Of a stretch of 29,431 bases of DNA, positions 9,601 to 19,703 are shown in pieces. Within the stretch, counting starts at the first letter, position 1, and every line of letters begins with the position of its first letter. The stretch spans positions 117,622-147,052 of the forward strand of contig NW_019775953.1 in NCBI RefSeq assembly GCF_001039355.2, given 5' to 3'. Position numbers and translations under genes: made by a program. Origin of the DNA: Lingula anatina. Its lineage: Eukaryota > Brachiopoda > Lingulata > Lingulida > Lingulidae. The notes beneath the pieces were generated by a model. It was not told where the DNA came from. It was given only the letters and a program-made list of their open reading frames with translations, and ran no database searches.

Positions 9601-10830
9601 TAAATAAGAGACCTTTAACTCATATTTATGCCAATCAATCAGTGTATATTTCATATTGACAGAGGCACTCCAAGAATATGTGTTAACATGCTGCCAGCAC
9701 CCAGCTGGAGGACTTCTAGACAAACCTGGAAAGTGAGTAGAGATGGACAATGTGGCCATTCAGAATAGTTGATCTCAGTACTAATTGACATTCAGAATAG
9801 ATGATCTGAGTACTAATTGACATTCAGAATAGTTGATCTCAGTACTAATTGACATTCAGAATAGATGATCTCAGTACTAATTGATCTGCCGACTGAATAA
9901 AGCCAACCCCACTTTAAAAGGGATGTCTCTAATTCCATGATGGTGTCCCTGCCTCCACACGCACCATTGCTGCAGGGGCCTATCAGTCAAACATCGGAGC
10001 TGAGATTTAATCCATTTAATGGCGCATGTGGAGGTGGGGAGACCATTGCTTTTGAAGTGTGGTCAGCTAAATTTAGTTGGTGAATCAGTTATTACTTGGA
10101 TCATCTAACCTAAATGGCCCCAATGTTGTTATACAGCAGAATTTGTACTTCCTATGTAGACTGAAGCAGGGCAACCTTTGTTAAGTGTCTGTTCAGGTTT
10201 TTTAATTGAACACTTTTCTAGCAGTGAAGATGGTTACAGCAAGTTAAAGCCAACGATTGACTTTCTTGTTTGTTTCCAGACCAAGAGATTATTACCATTC
10301 CTGTTACTGCCTCAGTGGGCTCTCAGTGGCGCAGCACTTCGCAGCAGGCCCCATAGGGCACAGTGTCGTCGTAGGGAATCAAACCAATAATGAATTGGTA
10401 AGTTTTACAATTAATTCCTGCATTGAAACATCCATCCCAACATTTATCCATAAATTCATTTTATTATATTATAGTACTTTGAATTCAGAAATGTTTATTT
10501 AATTTAATTTGCAAGTTGGTAAGTTCTACAATTAAGTGTTTTAAACATTAATGGATTTGAATATTTTTTCATAATTCCATTTTAATGTAATGGTACAATG
10601 TTATTTTATGTATTTTATCTCAACATGGAGTTAGTACATTTTGTTTTAAGATGTACTGTAGTTTCTGTAATTTGCTCTTCTGAGCCAACCAAGATTCCAG
10701 CTTTATTTATTTTATATCACCTTTTCTTCAGAAACCAGTGCATCCAGTTTTTAATATAAGCACAGAGGCTGCAGTGAAGGCAACTCAGCATTTCAACAAA
10801 CTTCCTGTTCCCAACACAGACAGTGTGTGA
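3696..10830 (+). CDS. FNTB: Protein farnesyltransferase subunit beta, complete, 14 exons
   Basis: Catalytic beta subunit of the cytosolic farnesyltransferase heterodimer, which attaches farnesyl to CaaX cysteines of Ras-type proteins and lamins. Exons: 3696-3791, 4158-4225, 4736-4811, 5249-5340, 5912-5961, 6274-6376, 6547-6630, 7028-7114, 7430-7559, 8217-8349, 9378-9419, 9663-9732, 10280-10397, 10732-10830. All phases join, giving about 415 residues (human 437). Landmarks: CLDASRPWLCYWILHSLDLL with the two substrate-pocket tryptophans (exon 4), HLAPTYAAVNAL (6), HLGGEVDIR (7), YCAAS (8), GMEAHGGYSFCGL (9), LVDGCYSFWQ with zinc ligands Asp and Cys (10), LLDKPGK (12) and DYYHSCYCLSGLS with the zinc ligand His (13). 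The start at 3696 has a good Kozak context (AGGATGG). An in-frame ATG at 3597 would add 33 residues with no visible match. Introns after exons 4, 9 and 10 start with tandem arrays that copy the junction. Confidence 0.97.
3944..3992. repeat. (CA)n-rich microsatellite
   Basis: Interrupted CA dinucleotide run with CG and AAG interruptions, in FNTB intron 1. No coding content. Confidence 0.85.
4301..4469. mobile_element. Short TIR element with CAGGCCTGTAGCCAG ends
   Basis: A 15-bp perfect inverted repeat at 4301-4315 (CAGGCCTGTAGCCAG) and 4455-4469 (CTGGCTACAGGCCTG) encloses about 140 bp. Inside the ends, the left GGGGGGTTC and the right GAACCCCCCC also pair. It is non-coding, MITE-like, and lies within FNTB intron 2. 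Target-site duplication is not clear. The end motif feels familiar from repeats in marine invertebrate genomes, but that is memory, not a search. Confidence 0.7.
5273..5748. repeat. 68-bp tandem array (7 units) copying the FNTB exon 4 end and donor
   Basis: The first unit (5273-5340) is the genuine exon end. Six further units start with gtaagt at 5341, 5409, 5477, 5545, 5613 and 5681, and the last is followed by gtaagt at 5749. Each extra unit is 5 nt of intron (gtaag) plus 63 nt of exon. The six copies look identical to each other and differ from the genuine exon at two bases, TTG/TTA (Leu) and TCA/TCT (Ser), both synonymous. Confidence 0.97.
6198..6219. repeat. (AAT)n microsatellite
   Basis: About seven AAT units in FNTB intron 5, with a partly matching ATT run at 6249-6261 that could pair with it. 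Confidence 0.8.
7551..7804. repeat. 42-bp tandem array (6 units) copying the FNTB exon 9 donor
   Basis: Units begin at gt positions 7560 (genuine donor), 7602, 7644, 7686, 7728 and 7770. Each is 33 nt of intron followed by TCTTTGTTG, the last nine bases of exon 9, and a further gtatgt donor (gtgtgt in the fourth). The unit is 14 codons long, so long open frames run through it on both strands; these are repeat artefacts and not genes. The last unit decays after GAATCCACTC. Confidence 0.95.
8298..9149. repeat. 71-bp tandem array (12 exon-end copies) with alternating unit types at FNTB exon 10
   Basis: The genuine exon end is at 8298-8349. Eleven 71-bp units follow from 8350 to 9130, each 19 nt of intron (gtatgtattttatatgtac) plus 52 nt of exon from TTCTGGCAG. 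Units alternate between a type with GGAGCGTTCCC and ATGAAAA and a type with GGAGTGTTTCC and ATGGACA, giving a 142-bp higher-order period. The eleventh unit is a hybrid of both. A last intron segment to 9149 closes the array. Confidence 0.96.
9757..9884. repeat. 32-bp tandem array, 4 copies, alternating variants
   Basis: Four copies of a 32-bp unit starting CATTCAGAATAG in FNTB intron 12, 24 bp after the donor of exon 12. Copies 1 and 3 read AGTTGAT, copies 2 and 4 AGATGAT, so the array alternates like the 71-bp array upstream. Confidence 0.92.
9910..10085. mobile_element. Foldback (MITE-like) element in FNTB intron 12
   Basis: An imperfect inverted repeat. GCCTCCACACGCACCATT near 9951 pairs with AATGGCGCATGTGGAGGT near 10018. 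The arms extend outward: ACCCCACTTTAAAAGGGATG on the left corresponds to the complement of a CTTTTGAAGTGTGGTC segment on the right. Total about 175 bp with no open frame. Exact ends and target duplication are not resolved. Confidence 0.55.
10395..10630. repeat. Diverged two-copy duplication (~121 bp) starting at the FNTB exon 13 donor
   Basis: TTGGTAAGTTTTACAATTAA at 10395, which includes the genuine donor, recurs as TTGGTAAGTTCTACAATTAA at 10516. Further matches with the same spacing follow, such as CATAAATTCATTTTAT against CATAATTCCATTTTAA. Reads as an old, decayed tandem duplication of the junction. The distal end is approximate. Confidence 0.55.
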
Positions 10831-11380
10831 CTCTAAAGTAATTAACCTTTACCTAAACATTTGGCTCAAAGAGTGTATGTTCTGATTCAGGCAGTAGTGT
10901 TATAGTACAGAAGAGAAAAGATAATTCAATACTGGATTTACGATGGAATGCAGCAATGGACGAGACACAGGACAGGTCAGCAAGGCCAGTGTTATGGGTT
11001 AATCTTTTTCTTGGAAGATTTGTATCTTGTACCAGAAATAAAAGTGATGTATATCAAGTATATCACCTGCAACATGGTTTAAAGCCAGAGACATCTTGTT
11101 TTACTTTGATTTTACTGACCTTACTGAACTTCCTTATTTTTTGTTGTTGGGATTTTAATAATTCCCATAGAGTATGTTTTGAATGGGTTTGGCAGAGAAA
11201 ACAAAGATGTAAAGATCCTCACTGAAATTGACCTGATATGATTGAACCTGACATTTTAACAAAATGGAATTGTTCCATTATGGTTGTTCTTTATCGATTG
11301 TACAGTGCTTTTAAAAAACAACTTGATTCAACAACATCTGCATGGTAAGAGGCCGCATGTTGAGACCACTGTTCTCTGTC

Positions 11381-11386
11381 AATAAA
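11381..11386 (+). terminator. Candidate poly(A) signal for FNTB
   Basis: AATAAA about 550 bp after the FNTB stop. An earlier AATAAA lies at 11037-11042 and a later one at 11963-11968, so the actual site is uncertain. Confidence 0.3.
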
Positions 11387-13325
11387 GTAACAGGCAGAAC
11401 AAAACTTCTGTCAGGAAAAAAGGAAGGATAGCGTTATCCTATATATCCAGATTCCAACTAGTTGGAAAAGAGCTTGTTGTTAGTGAAAAACGAAATGATG
11501 TATCTGAATGTTTGAAGTGCAATTTTGGTCTTTTAAAAAGATACCTCATGATGTTACATTTAGCAGTGAAATGTATTTTATTGTTTCAGTAAGAGTTCAG
11601 TAAAGTATGGTATTCTGAGGTCTTTTTGTGTTTACATTTTTCAAAATGGTGTTTTATTTCTATGTGTATAATACCCAAAGGTCATGGGAGAGTATCAATA
11701 ATTTGAAGTCTGCCAGTGTGATGAACATCATAAATATTGAACTAGGCCTAGTGAGTGTCCAGCTGTTACTTTACTGCAGATCTAATCTGTATCTGGTGTG
11801 CCATTGTCTTGTAGCATGCTACTTATGTTTTAAGTGATGTTCAGTTATAGCTTTAAGCTCCCTTGTGTAAGTAGATCAGTGACATAGATATTGGAAATGA
11901 TACTAAGGGTTTGGCTTGGAATATCATGGCAGAAATGTTGTCTAACCTTCCAAGTCTGGTCAAATAAAATCTAAATACCATTCGGATTTGTTTATGACAT
12001 TTTGATTATCTGTCCTAAAAAGGGTCATGATTAAAGTTATTTAAAGTCCAGAGCCCTTTGAGTCCAGTGAGTTCTGTTGGTTTCATGATTTTCCCCAGTA
12101 CACTTTTAATTCTGAAATGCTCTTATCATGTAAGACTAAGAGAAACATTAGATTTTCTTTCACCAAGAAATTTTAATCAAGTCATCACTTTCCTTTCATA
12201 ACATTGGTTTTGTAGTACTTAGGAATGCACCCAATATTCACTGAAATGCTCATTATGTGGGCTTTACAAAGGGGGCGATTTCGACTTCTTTATAGTAAAC
12301 AAACAAGTATCCTGTTGGATGGACAGAGTTTCCAGTTGTCATCAATTTTGTGGCAGGACCCTTAGAGGTGACCAACAATATCCAGCAGGTGACTCATCTG
12401 TAATGCTGGCAGTGACATCTACTGGATCCTGCTGTCACGACAGGTCCATGCGTGACCATTATTTTTAGGGCAGAGTACACCTTGTGTACAACTGACTGTA
12501 TTCATTAACATCTTTTGAAACATAAATACAAAGCAAATAATAGAAACAAAATGCTTGTTCATTATATCAGAAGATTGACCAAAAAGAACAAACAGTTTAA
12601 GACTACTTTATTCATTATCATGATACAAACATAGTGTAAAAAACTCAGGTCTTGGCTATAACCACAACTCAAAATAACTTTTGTCCAGATTTTATTGAAA
12701 AATTATTTGAACACATTCATGAGTTTGACTTATCCATTACTCTTCTGCTTAAGTACATATGCTAAAATCAAGACTGGATGTTAAGAGGGAAAAAGAAAGT
12801 GGATTCTTGTGTGAGTGATGGCACTGGTTATAATGTGCAAAAGTTATTTAGAATTTCGTCATTTAAAACACCACAAAGTATATTTTGTTAGAAAGAGTAC
12901 ACAAAATGTTACGAGGTCATTGTACAGGTGGTGAAACACTGGTTTTTTAATTTTTCGTCCCTGTGTTCAACTTGCACAAATAACCAGACTTGTAATTTTG
13001 AACAAACAAGTTTAAAGGATGCCCCAGCCACAGCATAATACTAACTGACATATTACTCAGTCACCAGAAAACTCCTTTACCAGCAGTTACACATATTATC
13101 TTTGTGCTGAAACATTTCCCACCTGAGAATAAACCCCTTTATATTTTCTTAATTCTATGCAGCAATATCAGAATAGAACTCTGTTTATGATCTTAACTTC
13201 CTCATTTTTCCAGACAAGAATTTATACAATTTCAGCACATTGCCAAGTCAAAAAGCCTTTGAAAAACATTTAATCATGCTATTTCAAAAATCTGGACTGC
13301 ATTCATAGTTAATACATTCAATGCA

Positions 13326-13331
13326 TTTATT
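13326..13331 (-). terminator. Candidate poly(A) signal for MAX
   Basis: TTTATT on the plus strand, AATAAA on the MAX strand, about 580 bp after the MAX stop. It lies next to a small hairpin (ACTGCATTCA near 13297 against TGAATGCAGT near 13331). Another hexamer is at 12607-12612. Confidence 0.3.
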
Positions 13332-13908
13332 GAATGCAGTGTTTCTTTGGGCTCTGAAGTCAATAAAATACATTAGTGTACCAATATTGCTCACCCCTCT
13401 TTGTCAGTTTCCCCAAGTTAACCTTAGGGGTACACTGTAACACTGTCTGAGAACATACACTCATTAAAACCAAAGTACCAGTTACAATGCTATAATTTTC
13501 ACACCAAAATATTCAAAATGCTTGGCCTTAGTTTCAATCTTGCTCATTTACTGATTTTAAGAAAATTTTGCCATAAATGAATAAATGACTATTCTTAACA
13601 GTTCTGTTACGGCCAAAAAGTTACGAAATTTTCATAGCAAATTTGATCTGGCTTCTATGTAATAACTCTTCTAATGGTAGATGATACCAAAACTCCAAAT
13701 ACATTTGATTTACAAAGAAAAAGGTCAATACAGTAACAATGGATTTTAGATTTTACTAAAAACTAAATGGCACAAAAATTAGGACACCTTCTACTACTTT
13801 TTTTCACAACATTATAACTATATCATATGTAAGATGGTTTTAACAGCTTCCTGGACACACCAATCAAAAAAATTACCAATATTGAGTAAAAATAAGTTGA
13901 AATCTTTG

Positions 13909-15119
13909 CTATGTTGAAGTTTTCAATTTTTTCCTCTTCCCTGGTCCCAGATCTGATTCAGAACTTTCTGAACCAGACCCACGTCTTTCGTTTGAATTAA
14001 GAACAGTTTCTGACTCTAATCCTGAAGAGGACTGACTGGCAAAAGTCCCTGTTGTCTTTGCTTTTTCTAGGGCTCGCACTGAAAACACAAATTCCCTCTA
14101 TTAATTGATACATTATTCAAGTAATCATTTTATGTTTATATATGAAATCCCCCCTGGGCAGCAAAAATCAAACAAGGATTAGAAGTTTATCTGATACATT
14201 GGAGTCCCTTATAATAAAGCAAGCTACAGTGATAAGTATTACCTTGTTGATCCAAAACAGAATTTTGTCTTTTCAGATCTTCTAAATCTTGATGATGTGT
14301 ATTATTTTTTCTTCGCATGAACTGGATATATTCAGAAGCTTTCTTCAGAATCTGTGATCTTGCTACCTGCAAAATAATTCTGGCAATGATCAGTATAAGG
14401 TTTTAGCCATACAATATGCATGTTCTCAATTTCTAACTCTTCATAATGTTATTAATACATAATACAATGCTCTATTAACACTGGAAATAAATTACCTTCT
14501 CTCCTTGAAGTGATGGTATAGAATCTCGTAAACTGTGAAAACTTTCTTTTATATGATCTCTCCTTTTCCTTTCCAAAGCATTGTGGTGGGCACGCTTTTC
14601 AGCCTGGAAAAAAATTGGCATAAGTGCCAGTAATTTGTCTTTTACTTGTACAAAATCAATGGTATACCTTAATAAATCAGGACTTCTTAGGATCACCACC
14701 AATTTCTTTTTCTTTTTTTTTCTGATTTAAAAATGAAAACCAAGCAACAGATCCTACTTCAACAGAAGACAAAAATCCCCCACATGTTAATGTTTACGTC
14801 ACGTGACATGTTCTGACACTGTCCACATATTGTCCTTGTATCTCATTTCTACTCTCTCATAATTGGCCCCAGAATTTAATTCTTGGTCACAATCACGTAA
14901 GTTATTGACATCTGTCTTACCTGGCTCATAAACTGTGTAACATTTGACTGATTTCCGTCCAAGCCCATTTCGTCCTCCTCTTCCTGAAACGAAAACACGC
15001 CCAGAAGTTCACAATATTTACCATTATTCTTGTAACTTGAGTCAGTTCTGTTTATTTGTCATATGCTAAAACATACTCACATCACTTTCGATGTCGATAT
15101 CCCTTTCATCGTCACTCAT
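13909..15119 (-). CDS. MAX: MAX, bHLH-leucine zipper dimerisation partner of MYC, complete, 5 coding exons
   Basis: MAX dimerises with MYC, MXD or itself and binds CACGTG E-boxes in the nucleus. Minus-strand exons in transcription order: 15119-15081, 14983-14921, 14603-14496, 14366-14243, 14078-13909. Phases join; total 167 residues (human 160). Exon 1 gives [13 protein letters not shown], close to the human start. Exon 2 is an acidic linker that is longer than the human alternative exon. Exon 3 holds the basic region and helix 1 ([20 protein letters not shown], with the His-Glu-Arg DNA contacts). Exon 4 holds helix 2 and most of the zipper ([25 protein letters not shown]). Exon 5 starts VRALEKA and ends in a Ser-rich stretch and a basic KRKKLK tail like the human C terminus. 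FNTB lies tail-to-tail on the left, and FUT8 diverges on the right. Confidence 0.97.
14798..14807. promoter_or_regulatory. Palindromic E-box GTCACGTGAC in a MAX intron
   Basis: Perfect 10-bp palindrome around CACGTG, the site bound by MAX dimers and by USF or MiT factors, in the intron between coding exons 2 and 3. Occupancy is inference. Confidence 0.4.
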
Positions 15120-15600
15120 CTTTGGGTAAAAACTCTGAACCAAAGCAACAGATATTCTATATTGTGGCTGTCAAACAGTCGGAAGATGGCGACCACACAA
15201 CGCCACGCGTGTTACCCACGTGGGTTCTGTCTCTCAAATAGATTCAACATATTCCTACGCACATAGTTTTGACCAGAGACTATAGCATCTCGTTTATGAT
15301 AGACATATGAAAGAAAAATATATCTTATATACTTCTTTGGAAGAAGATTTTGTATTTCAGTCAAACGTCTACATATCAAGGACTTATTTTTTTCCGCGGA
15401 CACCTATAACATGCGCTGCGGGCAAAGAAATAATATAACTTTTCCTCTTGCTCATCTCATTTGGATTTATCGTATTTGGATGCTAAAGATTTAAAACGAG
15501 GCCTTACTGCAAGCCTCTCAGTCATATCACATTACACGATCTCGCGTCATAAATTATCTCGCGTGAGCAGCAACTTGTTCCGGTTTGGGAACATACATGA
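15120..15600 (-). promoter_or_regulatory. MAX 5' UTR and promoter region, relatively CpG-rich
   Basis: Upstream of the MAX start the sequence gains CpGs. It contains GGAAGATGGCG (ETS/YY1-like) at 15181-15191, CACGCGTG at 15204-15211, CCCACGTGGG at 15215-15224, and TCTCGCG motifs near 15541 and 15558. These are typical of housekeeping promoters. It could also serve FUT8, whose first exons should lie to the right, but no start site can be read from sequence. Confidence 0.45.
15217..15222. promoter_or_regulatory. Canonical E-box CACGTG upstream of MAX
   Basis: CACGTG in a CCCACGTGGG palindrome, about 100 bp upstream of the MAX start codon and 6 bp from a CACGCGTG variant. It is a plausible site for MAX autoregulation. 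Confidence 0.45.
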
Positions 15601-16244
15601 TCGCAAGGCGTTTATAGTTATACATTGAGACCACTGATCCTCGACGGAATACTAGAACCGTTGTAATTAAAGGTAGTGTATGTCTGATTAATTTAGAGTA
15701 TTTCACTGTGTTATGTTGAATTGTAGCCCTCCTGTAAGTAAGTAAGTCCTCCGTTAAGGCAACATAGCCTCAGCACAGTCGATTGACACTGTGGCTGTGA
15801 CTGAGTGAGGTGTGACACTGCGGTAACTGACATTACACAACTGTCACTAGTAGTAGTAGTCGTAGTAGTGCACTGCCACTTCCCCGGCACTGACGACATC
15901 TAGTACTGCTGTTAGTATTACTACTAGTACTGTACATGTAGCCTAACTCTGCAACAGTCATTAATTAATTGGTAAACACTACTTTATATTAACACTGTAA
16001 TCTACTTGCGGCCACAGGAGAACAGGATTCCCCCTTCGACTTTGACTTTTAAGTTAGATGCTTCTCCCTTTAAAATTTTGGAAAATGGGATACAGCTCAT
16101 TTAAGTAGCACAAAGTTCCATGCGTTAGCGCTCAGGGCTGTCTGTGTGGTATGTGTTAATTAAGCAGAAGTTAGGAGAAGTCATAATTGGTTGCTAGATT
16201 AAACTAGTAGACATATAAAACTTATGCAGTCTGTCGCTTGGTAA

Positions 16245-16505
16245 CTTAGACTGGGTTCCCATGCCTAGATCGATCTAACAGGATCTATCCATCTCTAAGG
16301 GGTTTTCACTGAATTGCTTTCTGCTTAAGCAGCTTAGATGTCTGGCACATCTACTGAAGCTGCTAAACAATAATTAATTACCCCCTAGCAGGTTCAGTAG
16401 GCGTAACAGACATCTCAGCAGCTTAAGTTGATAGCAATTTAGGGAGAGTCCCCTTGGAGATAGTTCGATCCAAAGTTAGTACTATAGAGTCTGGGAATGA
16501 TCCCT
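16245..16505. mobile_element. Foldback MITE, copy 1
   Basis: Long imperfect inverted repeat. The left arm runs CTTAGACTGGGTTCCCAT, GATCGATCT, ATCTCTAAGGGG, TGAATTGC and CTTAAGCAGCTTAGATGTCTG. The right arm mirrors it: CAGACATCTCAGCAGCTTAAG, GCAATTTAGGGAG, CCCCTTGGAGAT, TTCGATCC and TCTGGGAA. A loop around TAATTAATTACC separates inner arms CTACTGAAGCTGCTA and TAGCAGGTTCAGTAG, so nearly the whole unit folds on itself. No open frame. Confidence 0.8.
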
Positions 16506-17805
16506 TACATATTTTTACTAGTAACAATATGTATAGGGACCATTTTTTTCAAGAAAAAAGTGTCCTCAAAAAACATGTAGGAAATGACACCTGTATAAGG
16601 TCGTCAGAATTAAATAGTGCTGATTGGCTTGATGTTAGATAGCAAAGCTGGAAGAGAATTTAATGACTGTGAGCTTTTACGATTGCAATAAAAAATAAGA
16701 AAAGAAATAAGACCAAGCAATAACAGAGTTGACGACTTCCTGTCTGCCAGTCACAGGTAATACTAAATATTGATAATATCTTAAATTGACATTCAACTTC
16801 CATAATAACTAGCTGGGTTCAAGGCAATATAGTGATAGTAACTTAGACCAGGATTAGTAGCCTGCTAATAGACTGTTTCAAGGTACAAGATAAGTCTGCT
16901 AATTATCAGTTAGACTATTTCAATGTATAAGAGAAATCTCGGTGGGAAGACAACCTCACATCATCTTTATGCATGCAGAGAGCAGTCATAAGCCATATAT
17001 GTATTGTCCTAGACTCCTACTGCTGCTGTGCACTCTGCTGGATTGATTAATGGCCAGGGAAATAGAGGGGTTTGCTTTAGGGGGTTAATTGGAGCCCTGA
17101 CTATGTTCTTAAGGCATGGAGACTGTTGATTAGAAAATATGAATCCATTTTGCATTCATTTATTTTGGTTATTATGTTATACATTACTTATTATAGGATA
17201 AGGCATTTATCAAAAAAATATCTTCCAACTCAGAAATCAGTATTTTAATTCTTTTTATAAATGTCACCAACATGAAGTAATTGATGCTGTGGGTGAATTG
17301 ACATTTTTGTGGCTGCAGTAAGTCTCTTAGCAGAGAGTCAGCACAACTCTCAAGACAAATGGCTTCTTGCTGATGTCACCACTTAAAATAGTACTTTTCT
17401 GTTTGTAAAGCTGTTTTAAGATAAAAAGAATTGCATCTTTTTAAATAGATATAACTAAGATATGGTGAAACTGAAAGGGAATAGGTAAGATTAGTCTACA
17501 TATTAGTAATCATGATATGTAAAGGATTGGTCGTAAGAGCTACAGCAAAGTGAGGCAGCATAGACACTTAGGTTAACTATCTGCAATTTCATCAAATTGC
17601 TTTAATTTATAATCATCCAGTTTTTCATTATGCAGTTCTACACATTAGCATCCTGGTCCTAATGGGTCATCTGGGATTTGGTCTTAGTTTTCATATATCA
17701 CATTAGCATAGTACTTGTATAACATAATTTAATTTTCATGAATTCTACTGACAGGTGTTTTTGTATTTTGTATATATAACTATAGCCTTGACATAAGAAT
17801 ACTTT

Positions 17806-18071
17806 TAGGGACCATTCCCAGACCCTTTCATGCTAACTGTGGATCGATCTATCTCCAAGGGGATACTCGCTAAATTGCAATCAACTTCAGTGGCTGAGAT
17901 GTCTGTCTCATGTATTCAAGCTGCTAGGGGATAATTGATTATCGTTTAGAAGCTTCAGTTGGCGTGTCAAACATCTAAGCCGCTTAATAAGCTGAAAGCA
18001 ATTTAGGGAGAAATCCCTTGGAGATGGATAGATCCTGTTAGATCAATCCAGGTATGGGAACCCAGTCTAAG
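17806..18071. mobile_element. Foldback MITE, copy 2
   Basis: Same family as copy 1. It shows ATTCCCAGACC, GGATCGATCTATCTCCAAGG and CTAAATTGCAATCAACTTCAG on the left, and GAAAGCAATTTAGGGAG, CCCTTGGAGATGGATAG and ATGGGAACCCAGTCTAAG on the right. The right end is the reverse complement of the left end of copy 1. It is directly abutted by copy 3. Confidence 0.8.
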
Positions 18072-18297
18072 GGTGCATTCCCAGAGATTTAGATCGATCC
18101 AGGGATTAAGATTTAGATCGACCTTACTCCCTGGGGGTTCACGCTAAATTGCAGTCAGCAAAGCGCGCACCATAGTTAATTACCGCTTTACAGCTTTTAG
18201 TAGGCGGGACAGACGCTTAAGCTGGCTAAGCTGACAGTAATCTAGTGAGACTCCCCGCAGGGATAGATCGATCTAAAATCAATGGAAATGGGGTCTA
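18072..18297. mobile_element. Foldback MITE, copy 3, diverged
   Basis: Shorter and more diverged relative joined head-to-tail to copy 2. The left arm has TTCCCAG, TTAGATCGATCC and CTCCCTGGGGG with GCTAAATTGCAGTCAG; the right arm has CTGACAGTAATCTAG, CTCCCCGCAGGGATAGATCGATC and GGGGTCTAAG. The right boundary is approximate. Confidence 0.7.
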
Positions 18298-19655
18298 AGT
18301 CAGTCAAAATGTTGTGAAAAGAATGTTTCGCTGCTGTCACTTATATTTGTTGATTAAGTAGGAATTGTCTTCTAACAACAGTTATGTTCAGCTTGGCAAA
18401 GGTTTCTATATGGACACAGATAGATTGCTGGAGGGTAATAGGAAACTTGTGTGAAAACATGTCGAGTCATGCAGAGTCATGTAGTGAGCATAACACTGAA
18501 TCTAGTGGCAGCTGTAGCAGCATGAAGGACTGTGCCCTGGCAATTGTTTCTAATAAAGAAAACATCCAGTTTGTGTACTTTTCAGCAGGGAAGCAACTTG
18601 ATTTAATATTTTAACCCAAAAATAAAGCTTGTCTTTAACTAGACTTAAAGGTAAACTTTAAAGCCTAAAGCTTGGCAGTGAAATAACCCATTGGATCATA
18701 GTATTTATCCAGGATTGAGATAGTCCTTGGGCGGGATGTCCACACCTGGTATCTTCTCTGTCCAGGTTGGCAGCTGATTTATCTCTGAAAATGACGGCCA
18801 TCATTGCTTCATAATGTGTTCACAGTGATACCGCAAACATGCCCAAGACCAAAATACCTTCTATGCTAAGTATATATGAAGATCACACCTTTTGATTGAA
18901 ATTAGGCCTATTTAAGAGATAAATGTCTTTTCAGAGGTTTCAGTTTAAATGCAAAATATAAGAATTGTTTTATGTTTCTAAATTCACTTTACCAAAAAGC
19001 CACTATTCTTCATAAAAAAGTAATGAGTTGACAGTTGAAGAGGACAGTTGACAGTTGATATATATATATGTAACATAGTTATGCAAAAGAATTAATTATA
19101 TAGTGAGTGAAGTCTAGAACACTTAATAGCAGCATGCCTGTGGATTTTAAAGGTTTGGTTTACAAGAAGAAACCCATTATGGACTTCTTCACTTGTAGGT
19201 ATTTTATCTTAAATAAATTTTATCAATAGAGCTTTGCATTGAAGTGTATTGATAAGGACCAAGTAAAACATACATGAACATTTCAGATGTTTGTCTGCAT
19301 GTTTGAAATGTTGTTAACCACTGCAATAATTTTTCAAAACCGCAACTTCTAGACTACTAGTAGTTAATTAGTTAAAACCATGGGGACTAGGTTTATCAAA
19401 TGAAAGTTTTTGGTGCAAAAATTCTCTGATTAGAATCTTGCCTGCAAAGTGAGCAGTTGAGCTGTTTATTTCAGTGTTACTGATGACAATTTATTGACAT
19501 TTTGCAGTGGGGGAAATTAGGATAATGATTGCTTCATTATGCCTTCATCAATAATTCACAATTGGCTTCATCATCCAGAAACTAGTATATGAACATTTGC
19601 CAGTATTTTAAAGTGGCGCATGTGTGAGTTTTTGTCTGTAGACTCTGTACGCATG

Positions 19656-19658
<3 letters not shown>

Positions 19659-19702
<44 letters not shown>
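19659..19702. repeat. (TG)22 microsatellite
   Basis: Uninterrupted TG dinucleotide run upstream of the FUT8 coding start. Confidence 0.95.

Positions 19703-19703
<1 letters not shown>

Larger units (their letters stand above)
10831..13908. other. Convergent 3' region between FNTB and MAX
   Basis: No supported coding sequence. It should hold the 3' UTRs of FNTB (from the left) and MAX (from the right). Poly(A) hexamer candidates on the plus strand are at 11037-11042, 11381-11386 and 11963-11968. On the minus strand (TTTATT as written) they are at 13326-13331 and 12607-12612. Short open frames here have no recognisable composition. Confidence 0.5.

Noticed and set aside
10956-11225. 89-codon open frame after FNTB
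   Set aside because: No family resemblance and no splice or start context; sits in the likely FNTB 3' UTR.
12300-12470. Possible inverted repeat around CCAGCAGG ... CCTGCTG
   Set aside because: Only short arms pair and the spacing is irregular; not convincing as an element.
13295-13340. Hairpin ACTGCATTCA ... TGAATGCAGT as a possible microRNA precursor
   Set aside because: The 10-bp stem is too short for a microRNA precursor; more likely a local 3' UTR structure or chance.
18384-18614. 76-codon open frame with Ser-rich segment
   Set aside because: Could be a FUT8 upstream exon, but there is no match to FUT8 N-termini and no clear splice pair; the FUT8 start codon already fits at 20742.
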